25,034 bases of DNA from JAXDBV01 sp034678415 (lineage in GTDB: Bacteria; Bacteroidota; Bacteroidia; Bacteroidales; VadinHA17). The position numbers and the translations under genes were made by a program. The stretch lies in assembly GCA_034678415.1 (NCBI GenBank), contig JAXDBV010000071.1, positions 1 through 25,034 of the forward strand. Direction: 5' to 3'. The notes beneath the pieces were generated by a model, which worked only from the letters and a program-made list of their open reading frames with translations, searched no databases and had not been told where the DNA came from. Positions 8,144-17,100 of the stretch are shown one piece after another (positions within the stretch are counted from its first letter, which is position 1; each line of letters begins with the position of its first letter).

Positions 8144-9238
8144 ATGTTTCTGCTCTGGACAGGATTTATTCTTTTGATTCTCTCACTGCTGGCCCTCGAT
8201 CTGGGTGTCCTCAACCGCAAATCTCATGTGATCTCCACCGGTGAAGCGCTGAAATGGACTGGCTTCTGGATAACCCTGGCGCTGTTGTTTGCCGTATTCA
8301 TCTTTTTCGCTTACGGCGGAAAATCGGGAGAAAACCCGTGGTTCGATTATCTCGGGAGCATGAGGGATCCCGTGGATAATATTCACAACACAGGTACCAC
8401 GGCAGCCATCAAATACCTTACGGGTTACATTGTTGAGGAGTCGCTGAGCATGGATAATATTTTTGTTATTGCCATGATCATGGCTTATTTTGGTGTGCCG
8501 CCCATGTACCAGCATCGCCTGTTGTTCTGGGGCATACTGGGAGCACTGGTGTTGCGCGGCACCATGATAGGCGTGGGGGCTGCCCTCATCGCCACCTTCC
8601 ACTGGATCCTCTATGTCTTTGGCGTATTCCTCATCTTTACCGCCATCCGGATGTTTTTCATGAAGCATGAGAGTGCGGATCCCAACAGGAATTTCCTGGT
8701 GCGGTTTGCACGGCGTCTGTTCCCCGTTACATCCCGCTACCATGGCTCCTATTTCGTGGTGCGGGCCGGATCCACGGCTTCACATAAGGCGGTGGTACCC
8801 GGCGGTATCATTGAACTGGACGAGGCCGTGGAAAAAGCCAGCCCGGGCACCATTATGCTCACGCCCCTGGCCATTGCCCTGGTGATGATAGAGACGACCG
8901 ACCTGATCTTTGCCGTTGACTCCATCCCTGCCATCTTCGCCATCACCGGCGATCCCTTCCTTGTTTTCACCAGTAACGTGTTTGCCATCCTGGGCCTCCG
9001 TTCACTGTATTTCGCCCTGGCCGGAATGCTGAACAAGTTCCGTTTCCTCAAACCCGCCCTGTCACTGGTTCTTCTTATCATAGGGATTAAGATGCTGGTT
9101 GCCGATTTCCTTAAGGATCTGCTCGGCAAAAGTTTTAACCTTTACCTGCTGGGGGTGGTGGTGTTCATCCTTGCCATGGGTGTCGTGGTGTCTCTCATAT
9201 GGAAGCCCCGGCAAACGAGGGATGATTCCTCACTGTAG
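8144..9238 (+). CDS. TerC-family integral membrane protein
   Basis: Polytopic inner-membrane protein of the TerC/Alx family, 364 aa from the chosen ATG. Family signatures are LLALDLGVLNRKSH near the start, GYIVEESLSMDNIFVIAMI (~95-113), GALVLRG, and IETTDLIFAVDSIPAIFAIT followed by SNVFAILGLRSLYF. The conserved acidic residues in membrane segments (Asp19, Glu98, Glu99, Asp104 and the TTD/AVDS aspartates) are present, which suits ion transport; family members are linked to manganese export and tellurium resistance. I count about nine hydrophobic segments. An upstream in-frame TTG at 8132 would add four residues; ATG at 8144 is preferred because the first membrane helix begins there. The gene sits behind an attenuator-like leader and is convergent with the RlmI-type gene. 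Confidence 0.93.
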   Translation: MFLLWTGFILLILSLLALDLGVLNRKSHVISTGEALKWTGFWITLALLFAVFIFFAYGGKSGENPWFDYLGSMRDPVDNIHNTGTTAAIKYLTGYIVEESLSMDNIFVIAMIMAYFGVPPMYQHRLLFWGILGALVLRGTMIGVGAALIATFHWILYVFGVFLIFTAIRMFFMKHESADPNRNFLVRFARRLFPVTSRYHGSYFVVRAGSTASHKAVVPGGIIELDEAVEKASPGTIMLTPLAIALVMIETTDLIFAVDSIPAIFAITGDPFLVFTSNVFAILGLRSLYFALAGMLNKFRFLKPALSLVLLIIGIKMLVADFLKDLLGKSFNLYLLGVVVFILAMGVVVSLIWKPRQTRDDSSL

Positions 9239-9312
9239 TACTTTCCCGCAACGTTTCATCACAGGGATTTTATCGGTCACGTGCATGCCTGCGTCCTCCC
9301 CGCCAGCCGGGT

Positions 9313-10500
9313 TTATTCCACCAGCAGCACCAAGCCTTTCAGGTATTCACCTTCCGGGTGATAGATGTTCACCGGGTGGTCGGGAGGCTGCCCCAGTGTG
9401 TGGATGACCGATACATTCCTACCGGCGAGGGTTGCCGAGGTGAAGACTGCCCTGCGGAAATCGTCGCGGCTGACCACCTGGGAGCAGGAAAAAGTGAATA
9501 TTATACCTCCCGGGGCGATCTTTTCCATAGCCATGGCGTTCAGCCGCCTGTACCCTTTCAGTGCCTGGCTGAGCACCTTGCCGTGTTTGGCGAAGGCCGG
9601 AGGATCGAGGATCATCAGATCGTATGGCTCGGGGGAGCGCTGGAGGAAATCAAAGCTGTCGGCAACAAAACCGCGGTGTGGTGCGTCGTCGCCGGCATTC
9701 AGCCGTACGTTCCCTTCTGCCAGCTGTATCGCTTTCTCCGAAGAATCGACGGTATGCACCAGGGCGGCCCCGCCTTTCAACGCGTACACGGAGAAGCCGC
9801 CGGAATAACCGAACAGGTTAAGCACCTTACGGCCACCTGCATAGGATGAAAGGAGCATCCGGTTATCCCGCTGATCAATGTAGAATCCGGTTTTCTGGCC
9901 TGTCTCACAATCAATGATGAATGAAAGATTGTTTTCCCTGACCACCACCTGTTCATGGGAACCCGCAAGATACCCATCTTTCTGGTCAAGGCCGGCCTTA
10001 TGGGGCAGGGTGGCCGAGCTTTTGTCGTACACCGATCGCAGCCGGTGGCCAACCACCTGCTGCAGGGCGCCGAGAATCATCTGTTTCATCCGGTACATGC
10101 CGGCCGAATGCAGCTGGATAACTACATGTCCCGAATAGTAATCCGCCACGAGGCCCGGCAACCCGTCTCCTTCCCCGTGCACGAGCCTGAACACATCTGT
10201 GGAGGGTGATCCGGCAAGGCCCAGAGCGATTCTTTTCTGCCATGACTTGGCAATACGGTCGCACCAGAAGGTATGGTCGATGCTGCACGGCTCAAACGAC
10301 AGTATTCTCACGGCGATGGATCCTGCCTGGTAGTGACCTGTGGCCAGGAATTCACCCTCATGGGAGTATACATCCACCACATCCCCTTCCTGTATCCCAT
10401 CTTCCACCCGCCTGACGGCTCCGGAAAAGATCCATGGATGGAAGCGTCTTACCGACTGTTCCCTGTCTTTTTTGAGGATTAATTTGGGATTATCTCTCAT
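9313..10500 (-). CDS. rlmI: Class I SAM-dependent rRNA methyltransferase, RlmI family
   Basis: Probable 23S rRNA cytosine-C5 methyltransferase (RlmI methylates C1962 in E. coli). Residues 1-75 are the PUA RNA-binding domain with FHPWIFSGAV; ~80-185 an EEHEE-type middle region; ~190-395 the Rossmann methyltransferase. Visible motifs are DCETGQKTGFYIDQRDNR (197-214), SAM-binding NLFGYSGGF (228-236), DPPAF (299-303) and FSCSQ (337-341) with the expected catalytic Cys339. The 395-aa length matches the family. The start ATG (10500-10498) lies inside the end of the upstream exonuclease gene, which ends at 10490, so the two are probably one transcript with coupled translation. Confidence 0.93.
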   Translation of the reverse strand: MRDNPKLILKKDREQSVRRFHPWIFSGAVRRVEDGIQEGDVVDVYSHEGEFLATGHYQAGSIAVRILSFEPCSIDHTFWCDRIAKSWQKRIALGLAGSPSTDVFRLVHGEGDGLPGLVADYYSGHVVIQLHSAGMYRMKQMILGALQQVVGHRLRSVYDKSSATLPHKAGLDQKDGYLAGSHEQVVVRENNLSFIIDCETGQKTGFYIDQRDNRMLLSSYAGGRKVLNLFGYSGGFSVYALKGGAALVHTVDSSEKAIQLAEGNVRLNAGDDAPHRGFVADSFDFLQRSPEPYDLMILDPPAFAKHGKVLSQALKGYRRLNAMAMEKIAPGGIIFTFSCSQVVSRDDFRRAVFTSATLAGRNVSVIHTLGQPPDHPVNIYHPEGEYLKGLVLLVE

Positions 10501-11074
10501 GTTGTTGGCTCAGCAGCTTTTTATAAATGAGGGCACAGATCCATGCGTCGGTGGCGGCATAACGCTTCTGTGGTTCGGTAAGATGTGTATTATCCCAGTT
10601 CGACAGTTGCTGTGCTTTGGAGATCCTTTTTTTCAGTACCACGGCGGCCATTTTTCTCAGGCTGAGGTCGGGTATGTTATTCTGTTTGGCCAATGTCTGC
10701 AGGTCGATGAACCCGGCAGGTTCAAATTTTCTCAGTTCATTCAGCCGGCGCAAATCTTCGCGTACAGCGGCTCCCACCTTGATGATCCGTGGGTCGGACA
10801 GCAGCGCGGCCAGGTTGGCAGGTAACCCTATACGGTTGAGCCTGAAAAGGTAAACCGTGTTTTCAGTTGCCAGTTGCAGCAGGCTCACCCTGTTTTTCCT
10901 CCCTTTCCTGAACGAAGGCCGCGTCTCGGTATCAAAACCCAGCATGGGCTGTTTGAGAAGGCGGGGCACGATACTGTCACAGTCCTCCCTCCGGTCAATG
11001 ATAAGCAGCCGGCCCTCGAACGTGATGAGAGGCAGCTGCTCGATTTCCTCGCGTGTTATCCCTTTTTCCGGCAT
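10490..11074 (-). CDS. 3'-5' exonuclease domain protein (DEDDy)
   Basis: Stand-alone RNase D-like/WRN-like 3'-5' exonuclease of 194 aa without an HRDC domain. The four metal-binding acids are present: Asp48 and Glu50 in GFDTETRP, Asp107 in GAAVREDLRRL, and Asp176 in RYAATDAW, with Tyr172 four residues before it, which marks the DEDDy subclass. LRKMAAVVL and LSNWD are typical of this family. Substrate (RNA or DNA) cannot be decided. It is first gene of a two-gene unit with the rRNA methyltransferase (11-bp overlap), which weakly favours an RNA-processing role. A full -7 box match lies 18 bp before the ATG at 11074. Confidence 0.9.
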   Translation of the reverse strand: MPEKGITREEIEQLPLITFEGRLLIIDRREDCDSIVPRLLKQPMLGFDTETRPSFRKGRKNRVSLLQLATENTVYLFRLNRIGLPANLAALLSDPRIIKVGAAVREDLRRLNELRKFEPAGFIDLQTLAKQNNIPDLSLRKMAAVVLKKRISKAQQLSNWDNTHLTEPQKRYAATDAWICALIYKKLLSQQHER

Positions 11075-11091
11075 GCCAAGGATGAAAAACC

Positions 11092-11099
11092 CAAAGATA
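11092..11099 (-). promoter_or_regulatory. Putative -7 box of the exonuclease-methyltransferase unit
   Basis: On the minus strand this reads TATCTTTG, a full TAnnTTTG match 17 bp before the start at 11074, giving a very short leader. A TTTG at 11115-11112 is only 12 bp upstream, too close for a standard -33 box. Confidence 0.5.
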
Positions 11100-11411
11100 G
11101 AAGAATTATGTCAAATCTTTTTATGGATTATGCATGAGATGGTGTCAGGGACGGGCTGACAGGGCACAGGGGGAGGGGAACAGGAATTATTGCCTGTCTG
11201 ACAGTCTGTTGCCTGAAGAATTTCACAGAACGATTTTTTCAAGAAGTGCTACATGCGAAGGCGCACCTTTCATCATCGAACCGGTCGTTACTACCTGGTG
11301 TAAAAAACGATGATCATGGGACAGGTGCCGTTTTGCGTGAAGAGACGGAAAATAACGGATATTCGTGATGTTCAGGGCGGGACTCCCGCCCGATCTCATC
11401 TCTTTCCGTTT
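11100..11411. other. Intergenic region with a strong GC hairpin
   Basis: No gene was found. The clearest structure is GGGCGGG (11375-11381) and CCCGCCC (11385-11391), a 7-bp perfect stem with a 3-nt loop, 85 bp beyond the stop of the minus-strand M28 peptidase gene. It is not followed by a clear T-run on either strand. Weaker inverted repeats are TGTCAG/CTGACA (11143-11148, 11156-11161) and ATCATCG/CGATGAT (11272-11278, 11308-11314). Confidence 0.45.
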
Positions 11412-11474
11412 AATTCCGTAATTAATTCATTAATTTCCACGGAATTATTTACGTAATTAAATTCATAATTCCGT
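11412..11474. repeat. AATTACGTAATT-type element, locus 2, with nested hairpins
   Basis: Three alternating arms are visible: AATTCCGT (11412-11419), ACGGAATTAT (11439-11448) and ATAATTCCGT (11465-11474). The last two form a perfect 10-bp inverted repeat whose 16-nt loop holds TTACGTAA (11449-11456); the first two can pair over 8 bp instead. The element ends 2 bp from the stop codon of the M28 peptidase gene (11476-11478), so it would be at the very 3' end of that mRNA. It belongs with loci 198-247, 22351-22405 and 23440-23474. Confidence 0.7.
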
Positions 11475-11475
11475 T

Positions 11476-13032
11476 TCAGGGTACCATGGGTGGTCTGGAG
11501 GGTTCTCTTTTTGGCGGCAGGGGTTTCCTTGGCAGCAGGTCATCGCGCATGGCGGCATGATACACGAACGATGCCACCACGACAGCGTTGAACATCATAT
11601 CGTCGAGCATGAGCCGCTCATAGGTATCCATGTTTGAATGGTATCCTTTATCATAACCGGCGGGGTCCTGGATAAACTGGTAAGCCGGCAGTCCCAATGC
11701 ATCAAAGGAGCTGATGTCGGTTCCCCCGGTGTTGCGGAGGGTAATTGTTCCTGCTCCCATATCGTTAAAAGGCTTGAACCAGGCTTCAAACAGGGGTCGT
11801 ATCATATCGTTCTCCATCAGGTAAATACCGCGTATCTTACCTGAACCGTTATCAATATTAAAGTAAGCGGAGAAATTGTGGTAGCCTGTTTTCAGTTCGC
11901 GGGTCTCGGGGTTACCAAGGTAGGTTGTTGCGTAGCCCCGCGATCCGAGCAGTCCCTGCTCCTCGCTGCCCCAGAGGGCGATCTGTACGGTCCTTCTAGG
12001 CTTGAATTCGATCGCTTTGAGGATACGCATGGCTTCCATCATGGTGATGCAGCCGGCGGCGTTATCGTTGGCGCCTGTACCGCCATGCCATGAGTCAAGG
12101 TGGGCGCCGATGAGCACTACCTGGTCCTTCAGGTTCTTGTCCGTGCCCGGTATTTCGCCGATAACGTTATAATCATTCTTTTCCGAATCATCGAATGAGT
12201 TCGTTATTTCCATCTCTGCTTCAACCTTTACCCCGTGCTGCAGCAGCCTGACCATTCTTCCGTGGTGTTCGGAGGTGAGGATGACCTCGGTGACGACCGG
12301 GTCCTGCGGCTCCCTGGTGGTCACGCCTGATGAGCGTACGGTGCCGAACGATCCTCCGGCGGTAAGGATGGCAGCTACCCCCTCGGAAGCGATGAAGGCG
12401 TTGATCCTGTTCCGTAACTCGCGCTCAGCCATGTACCTGGCGAAGTCAAAATTGCCATAGCGGCGCTGGGTGGGATTGTACCTGACCATCTCGGCCAGCT
12501 GATCATCGGTATAGCGGTCGGTCTGTTCGCGGAAGGAGAACGGTTGTTCATCGGCAGGAGCGGTAACAACGATCTTTCCCTTCAGCTGGCCGCGGTACCG
12601 GGCAAAATCAGCCGTGTCACGTATCTCGACAAGCGCCACCTCAGACTTTAGCAACCCGTTGGTGCCGGGCGTCCATGCCCTGGGTGTTCCGATAAGGTGA
12701 CTGTAGTATGGAGCGGTCATGGCCACATAGGTCTTGTGATTATTCCATCCCGGTCCCGTTTCACCATATGGTTCCACCCTCACGTTCTCCAGCCCTATCT
12801 CCTTCAATTTCCGGCTGGTGTAGTCGTAAGCCCTCTTCATACCTTCCGATGCCGGCAGCCGGGGCCCGACATAATCGGTCATCCAGAAAGACAACTCCCT
12901 GATCTGCGAATTCCTGAATCCTTCCTGCTTGATCCGGAAGATGACATTCAGGTCGACATTATCCTGCTGGCCTGTCACCAGAAACGGGGATAACAGGAGC
13001 AGAACAAATGAAATGTGTGAACGAAGCCTCAT
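11476..13032 (-). CDS. Secreted M28-family zinc metallopeptidase with PA domain
   Basis: Exported aminopeptidase- or carboxypeptidase-like enzyme of family M28, 518 aa from the chosen start. MRLRSHISFVLLLLSPFLVTGQ is a Sec signal peptide. A PA-like insert covers ~120-285 and the M28 catalytic domain ~290-500. The dinuclear zinc ligands are all visible: His311 (GAHLD), Asp323 (GANDNAAG), Glu357/Glu358 (WGSEEQGL; catalytic base and ligand), Asp394 (FNIDNGSG) and His465 (GYHSNMDTYE). The proline-rich tail PPKREPSRPPMVP has no obvious sorting domain. Longer starts exist (ATG 13041, TTG 13068), but the ATG at 13032 places the charged n-region directly before the hydrophobic core. The gene is divergent from the glycosyltransferase gene. 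Confidence 0.92.
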   Translation of the reverse strand: MRLRSHISFVLLLLSPFLVTGQQDNVDLNVIFRIKQEGFRNSQIRELSFWMTDYVGPRLPASEGMKRAYDYTSRKLKEIGLENVRVEPYGETGPGWNNHKTYVAMTAPYYSHLIGTPRAWTPGTNGLLKSEVALVEIRDTADFARYRGQLKGKIVVTAPADEQPFSFREQTDRYTDDQLAEMVRYNPTQRRYGNFDFARYMAERELRNRINAFIASEGVAAILTAGGSFGTVRSSGVTTREPQDPVVTEVILTSEHHGRMVRLLQHGVKVEAEMEITNSFDDSEKNDYNVIGEIPGTDKNLKDQVVLIGAHLDSWHGGTGANDNAAGCITMMEAMRILKAIEFKPRRTVQIALWGSEEQGLLGSRGYATTYLGNPETRELKTGYHNFSAYFNIDNGSGKIRGIYLMENDMIRPLFEAWFKPFNDMGAGTITLRNTGGTDISSFDALGLPAYQFIQDPAGYDKGYHSNMDTYERLMLDDMMFNAVVVASFVYHAAMRDDLLPRKPLPPKREPSRPPMVP

Positions 13033-13149
13033 AAGGATCATTTTATGGTAAGTAATGTAAAGAAACAAAATTTTTGGTACTATTTTTACACCTCATGAAT
13101 CTTGACGGCAGAAAGGTTGGAATATGAAATGGATTAACAGCCGGTGTAC

Positions 13150-14106
13150 ATGAAGATCAGCGGATTCTCCTTCGCAAGAAATGCGGGTACACTGTATTAC
13201 CCGGTGAAAGCATCCATCTTGTCCATTCTCCCCATAGTGGATGAGTTTGTCATTGCCCTGGGGGATAATGATCCGGATGACGACACACGACGGCAGATCG
13301 AAAGCATCGGCAGCCCCGCGATAAAGATCATTGATACGGTGTGGGATATTGAGAAATATCCCCGAGGGATGGAATATGCGCACCAGACCGACATTGCCCG
13401 ATCGCACTGCACGGGTGACTGGCTCTTTTATCTCCAGGCGGATGAGGTGATCCATGAAAAATACCTGCCTGTCATTCAGGCAAGATGCAGGGAACTGCTC
13501 GATAACCGCAGCGTGGAAGGTATGATATTCAGGTATGTTCATTTCTGGGGTGATTATGTGCATTATCATGATTCGCACGGCTGGTACCGCAAGGAGATCA
13601 GGATCATCAGGAATGACCCCGATATTCATTCCTTCCAGGATGCCCAGTCATTCAGGAAAATACCGCGGTTTGACGGGATCAGCTACCGGAACTGGGAAGG
13701 TACATATAAGCTCAGGGTGGCTGAAATAGATGCCGAAGTGTATCATTACGGGTGGGTGAGGCCTCCCCACCTGATGAAAAGCAAGAACCGCGTGTTTAAG
13801 ACCCATTTCAGGGGTGTGGCCGGGGTCGAGGAACTGGAGAAGAAAAATATCCGCTACTTTGATTTTGATTACGGTGTACTGGGCCGGCTGAAGGTATTCA
13901 AAGGCACCCATCCGGCAGTGATGAAGGAATGGATTGAACGGTTCAACTGGGCTGACCAGCTCCAATACAGGGGCAGGAGAAACCGGCTGCGCGAGCCTCA
14001 TAAACACGAAAGACTCAGGTACCGGATCATTTCGTTCATCGAGAAATACCTTCTCTTCGGAACACCCGTGGGAGAATTCAGGAATTACATAAAACTGAGG
14101 GTATGA
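13150..14106 (+). CDS. GT2-like glycosyltransferase
   Basis: Predicted GT-A fold glycosyltransferase of 318 aa, cytoplasmic, with no membrane segments. The N-terminus MKISGFSFARNAGTLYYPV followed by SILSILPIVDEFVIALGDN is the usual GT2 start. The stretch CTGDWLFYLQADEVIHEKY (~88-106) contains the ADE variant of the metal-binding DxD. The region after ~200 is not catalytic core and is conserved-looking (HYGWVRPPHLM, HPAVMKEWIERF). Family members of this type act on surface glycans, but donor and acceptor cannot be stated. A GTG at 13144 would add two residues; ATG 13150 is preferred. It stands alone, between the divergent peptidase gene and mutS2. Confidence 0.82.
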   Translation: MKISGFSFARNAGTLYYPVKASILSILPIVDEFVIALGDNDPDDDTRRQIESIGSPAIKIIDTVWDIEKYPRGMEYAHQTDIARSHCTGDWLFYLQADEVIHEKYLPVIQARCRELLDNRSVEGMIFRYVHFWGDYVHYHDSHGWYRKEIRIIRNDPDIHSFQDAQSFRKIPRFDGISYRNWEGTYKLRVAEIDAEVYHYGWVRPPHLMKSKNRVFKTHFRGVAGVEELEKKNIRYFDFDYGVLGRLKVFKGTHPAVMKEWIERFNWADQLQYRGRRNRLREPHKHERLRYRIISFIEKYLLFGTPVGEFRNYIKLRV

Positions 14107-14151
14107 ACCTAAACTTCTGCCATGGCCTGCCGATCACCTCATGATTATTCG

Positions 14152-14159
14152 TAATTTTG
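14152..14159 (+). promoter_or_regulatory. Putative -7 box of mutS2
   Basis: TAATTTTG is a full match to TAnnTTTG, 36 bp before the mutS2 start and 45 bp beyond the stop of the glycosyltransferase gene. No clear -33 element was found. Confidence 0.5.
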
Positions 14160-14195
14160 CAGGGTTATCGTGTTCAATTTTAAAGCCACTGCATA

Positions 14196-16676
14196 TTGAT
14201 CTATCCGGAAAATTTTGAGCAGAAGACAGGTTTCGACAGGATCAGGGAGATGATCGTGTCGCTGTGTCTGGGCAGTGCGGGGGTTCAGGAGGCGGAATTT
14301 GTCTCTTTCATGACCGATCGGAATCGGGTGGAGGAAGAGCTGGATCTGACCGACGAACTAAGACGGTTACTGGAGGAGGGCAGTGCTTTCCCTGTGGATC
14401 ATTATTACGACCTGCGGCCCGTTTTCAACAGGTTGCGGATTGAAGGAACCAATATCGAGCTGCACGAGATGGTGCAGCTGCGCGACTCACTGCTCACCAT
14501 CCGTTCGCTTGTCCAGTGTATTACCAGGCAGGAGAAAGAAAAGTTCCCGCGCCTGGGAATGCTTGGTGAACAGGTGAAAGTTCATCCTTTCGTGCCCGAC
14601 ACCATCAGCACCATTCTTTCCCCCAGGGGCGAGATACGCGATAAGGCATCGGCCGAGCTGGCTGCCATACGGCGTGACCTTCGCCAGAAGCAGGAGCAGG
14701 TGAACGTGCGTATCCACCGGATCATGAAGGAGGCCCAGCAGGCAGGGTTCGTGGAGAAGGATATCACGCTGGCCGTGCGCAACGGCCGGCTGGTAATACC
14801 GGTGAATGCAGCGATGAAACGTCGCATAGGAGGGTTCGTGCACGACGAGTCGGCCACTGGTAAGACAGTATACATTGAGCCGGCGGAGGTGGTGGAACTG
14901 AACAATGATATTGTTGAGCTGGAGTATGCCGAGAAAAGGGAGATACAACGCATATTGCGGCGTTTCACAAACCAGATTCGTCCCTACTTTGACGACCTGT
15001 CGGCAGCCTATCATTTCCTTGGAAAGATGGATTTCACACGTGCCAAAGCGCTATTGGCCCGCCAGACCGGCAGCATACGTCCGGCCATCAACGACCAGTA
15101 TCTCCTTCGCTGGGTGGCAGCCTGCCATCCCCTGCTCCTGGTCAATTTCCGCAGGGAAGGGAAAACGGTGGTGCCGCTGGATATCGAGCTGAACAGCAGG
15201 AACAGGATATTGGTGATCTCAGGTCCCAATGCTGGAGGTAAGTCGGTATGTCTTCAGACGGTGGGGCTGCTACAGTATATGGTGCAGTGCGGACTGCTCG
15301 TACCGGCGCTCGAAGGGTCAACCACCACTCTGTTCAGCCGCTTGTTCATCGAGATGGGCGACGACCAGTCGATCGAGAACGACCTCAGCACCTACAGCTC
15401 GCACCTTATGCATATGAAGCATATTGTGAAACAGGCGTCGACAGGCTCCCTTGTTCTGATCGACGAGTTCGGGTCGGGCACCGAGCCACAACTGGGAGGC
15501 GCCATTGCGGAATCCATACTGGCTCACCTGGCTGCCACGGGGTGCCTGGGGCTGGTGACCACGCATTACACAAACCTCAAACACTTCGCTGCCTCGACCG
15601 ACGGGGTGGAAAACGGAGCCATGATGTTCGACACCCGGCAGATACAACCCCTGTTCCGGTTGGAGATGGGCAGGCCCGGCAGCTCGTTCGCCTTTGAGAT
15701 AGCGCGTAAAATTGGTCTGCCGGAAAACATTCTGCAGCAGGCGGCAAACAAGGTAGGAAAGGATCATGTGGAGTTTGACCGTCACCTGAAAGATATCGCA
15801 CGCGACAAACACTATATCGGGCAGAAAAGAGAACAGATGCGGATCTCGGGCAAGGAACTGGAAAAAACACTTGAACGCTACAGGAAGGAGCTGGAAGAGA
15901 CGGAAAAGCAGCGGAAACAGATCATTGAGAAAGCCAGGCAGGAAGCGAGGGATCTGCTCGATGCGGCGAACAGGCAGATAGAGAACACCATACGGCAGAT
16001 ACGCGAGGCACAGGCGGAGAAGGAGGCGACAAAACGGGCACGAGCCGGGGTGGAGGAATTGAGAGAGGGCATAAACAGGGAGGATGATGCCACATCCGGC
16101 ATGGTGAAAGAAAAGATCAGAACCGTATCATCGTTGCAGAAGAAGCTAAGGGAAAAGGAGGGGAGGCCGCAGGAATTACAACAGAAGGCAGAGCCCATAC
16201 GTGACAGGGGTTTTCAGCCGGGCGACACGGTTAAGATGGAGGGACAGGAGATGCCGGGTGAAGTGATCAGCGTTACCGGCAAAAGCGTCGTGGTGTCATT
16301 CGGGCAAATAATCATGTCCGTGGATGAGAAGCGACTGGTACGCCCGGGGCCCGCGGAGAAGGAGGTGTTTCTGGTGAGACAGAGACAAGGCGGCAGTTAC
16401 GGGTATGACCTGTTACAGAAGAAACTGGCCTTCAGGCCTGAGATCGATATCAGGGGTTCGCGCGGGGAGGAGGCGCTGAGGAAAGTGATCGATTTCATCG
16501 ACGATGCCGTCATGGTTGGCGCTACCGAGGTGAGAATACTCCACGGAAAGGGCGACGGCATCCTCCGGCAGATCATACGCGAATACCTTCACACCGTGAA
16601 CGTGGTCAGATCCTTCAGGGATGAACATGTTGAGAGGGGAGGAGCAGGGATTACCGTGGTAACGCTGGAAGATTGA
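14196..16676 (+). CDS. mutS2: MutS2 ATPase/endonuclease
   Basis: MutS2, 826 aa, a MutS-like ATPase with a C-terminal Smr nuclease domain; in other bacteria it suppresses homologous recombination or rescues collided ribosomes, not mismatch repair. It lacks the MutS mismatch-recognition domain. Core and clamp domains cover ~10-310; the ATPase has Walker A GPNAGGKS (343-350), STYSSHLMHM, Walker B LVLIDE (419-424) and FGSGTEP, then TTHYTNLKHF. Residues ~515-660 are a long charged coiled coil. The Smr domain (~748-826) has IDIRG (750-754) and HGKGDG (783-788), both needed for nuclease activity. The start is TTG: it is the only in-frame initiator giving the conserved MIYPENFEQKTGFDRIREM; no ATG precedes it. 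Confidence 0.95.
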   Translation: MIYPENFEQKTGFDRIREMIVSLCLGSAGVQEAEFVSFMTDRNRVEEELDLTDELRRLLEEGSAFPVDHYYDLRPVFNRLRIEGTNIELHEMVQLRDSLLTIRSLVQCITRQEKEKFPRLGMLGEQVKVHPFVPDTISTILSPRGEIRDKASAELAAIRRDLRQKQEQVNVRIHRIMKEAQQAGFVEKDITLAVRNGRLVIPVNAAMKRRIGGFVHDESATGKTVYIEPAEVVELNNDIVELEYAEKREIQRILRRFTNQIRPYFDDLSAAYHFLGKMDFTRAKALLARQTGSIRPAINDQYLLRWVAACHPLLLVNFRREGKTVVPLDIELNSRNRILVISGPNAGGKSVCLQTVGLLQYMVQCGLLVPALEGSTTTLFSRLFIEMGDDQSIENDLSTYSSHLMHMKHIVKQASTGSLVLIDEFGSGTEPQLGGAIAESILAHLAATGCLGLVTTHYTNLKHFAASTDGVENGAMMFDTRQIQPLFRLEMGRPGSSFAFEIARKIGLPENILQQAANKVGKDHVEFDRHLKDIARDKHYIGQKREQMRISGKELEKTLERYRKELEETEKQRKQIIEKARQEARDLLDAANRQIENTIRQIREAQAEKEATKRARAGVEELREGINREDDATSGMVKEKIRTVSSLQKKLREKEGRPQELQQKAEPIRDRGFQPGDTVKMEGQEMPGEVISVTGKSVVVSFGQIIMSVDEKRLVRPGPAEKEVFLVRQRQGGSYGYDLLQKKLAFRPEIDIRGSRGEEALRKVIDFIDDAVMVGATEVRILHGKGDGILRQIIREYLHTVNVVRSFRDEHVERGGAGITVVTLED

Positions 16677-17050
16677 ATATGCAAATCGTTTGACAAAATA
16701 AATGTCTGGCTTGTACAGGCTGCCGGCCATCGTAAATGCGTAACCATCGTATATTTTATAAAATGCTTTGAGCGGATCAATAAAAATGTATGGAAGTAAT
16801 AGATCCGTATGAACGTGTTCGTGCCAGCATTAATCCAATGTAATGGTATAAAACAATACAAGAACCGCCATATTTAATGATAAGAAGTGGTAAAATTTCC
16901 TGGTTCTTCCTGTTACTGACGAAATATTCTGTGCAGTCAATGTCAACTATTTCTTTATACCAAATAGCTGAATAATATTAAACATATCTGATTCAAGGAA
17001 TTTAATGCAATGGATTTAATTTAAAAACGTGTCGTTCGTTCCCGGGGGCA
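16677..17050. other. AT-rich intergenic region, no gene seen
   Basis: About 370 bases with clearly lower GC than the flanking genes and no credible reading frame on either strand. I see no terminator hairpin after mutS2 and no recognisable RNA gene. Its composition matches the start of the NVEALA-like gene that follows rather than the genes on either side. Confidence 0.4.
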
Positions 17051-17081
17051 TTGACCGGTATATACGCGGGTGTTAATTTTG
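17051..17081 (+). promoter_or_regulatory. Bacteroidota-type promoter of the NVEALA-like peptide gene
   Basis: TTG (17051-17053) and TAATTTTG (17074-17081) are separated by 20 bp, matching the Bacteroidota -33/-7 arrangement. It is the best promoter in the window. Transcription would start near 17088, about 12 nt before the TTG start at 17101. Confidence 0.6.
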
Positions 17082-17100
17082 TATTACAGCAGTTCAATAA

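Noticed and set aside
11112..11115. TTTG as -33 box for the exonuclease gene
   Set aside because: Only 12 bp from the -7 box, against 19-21 bp expected in Bacteroidota.
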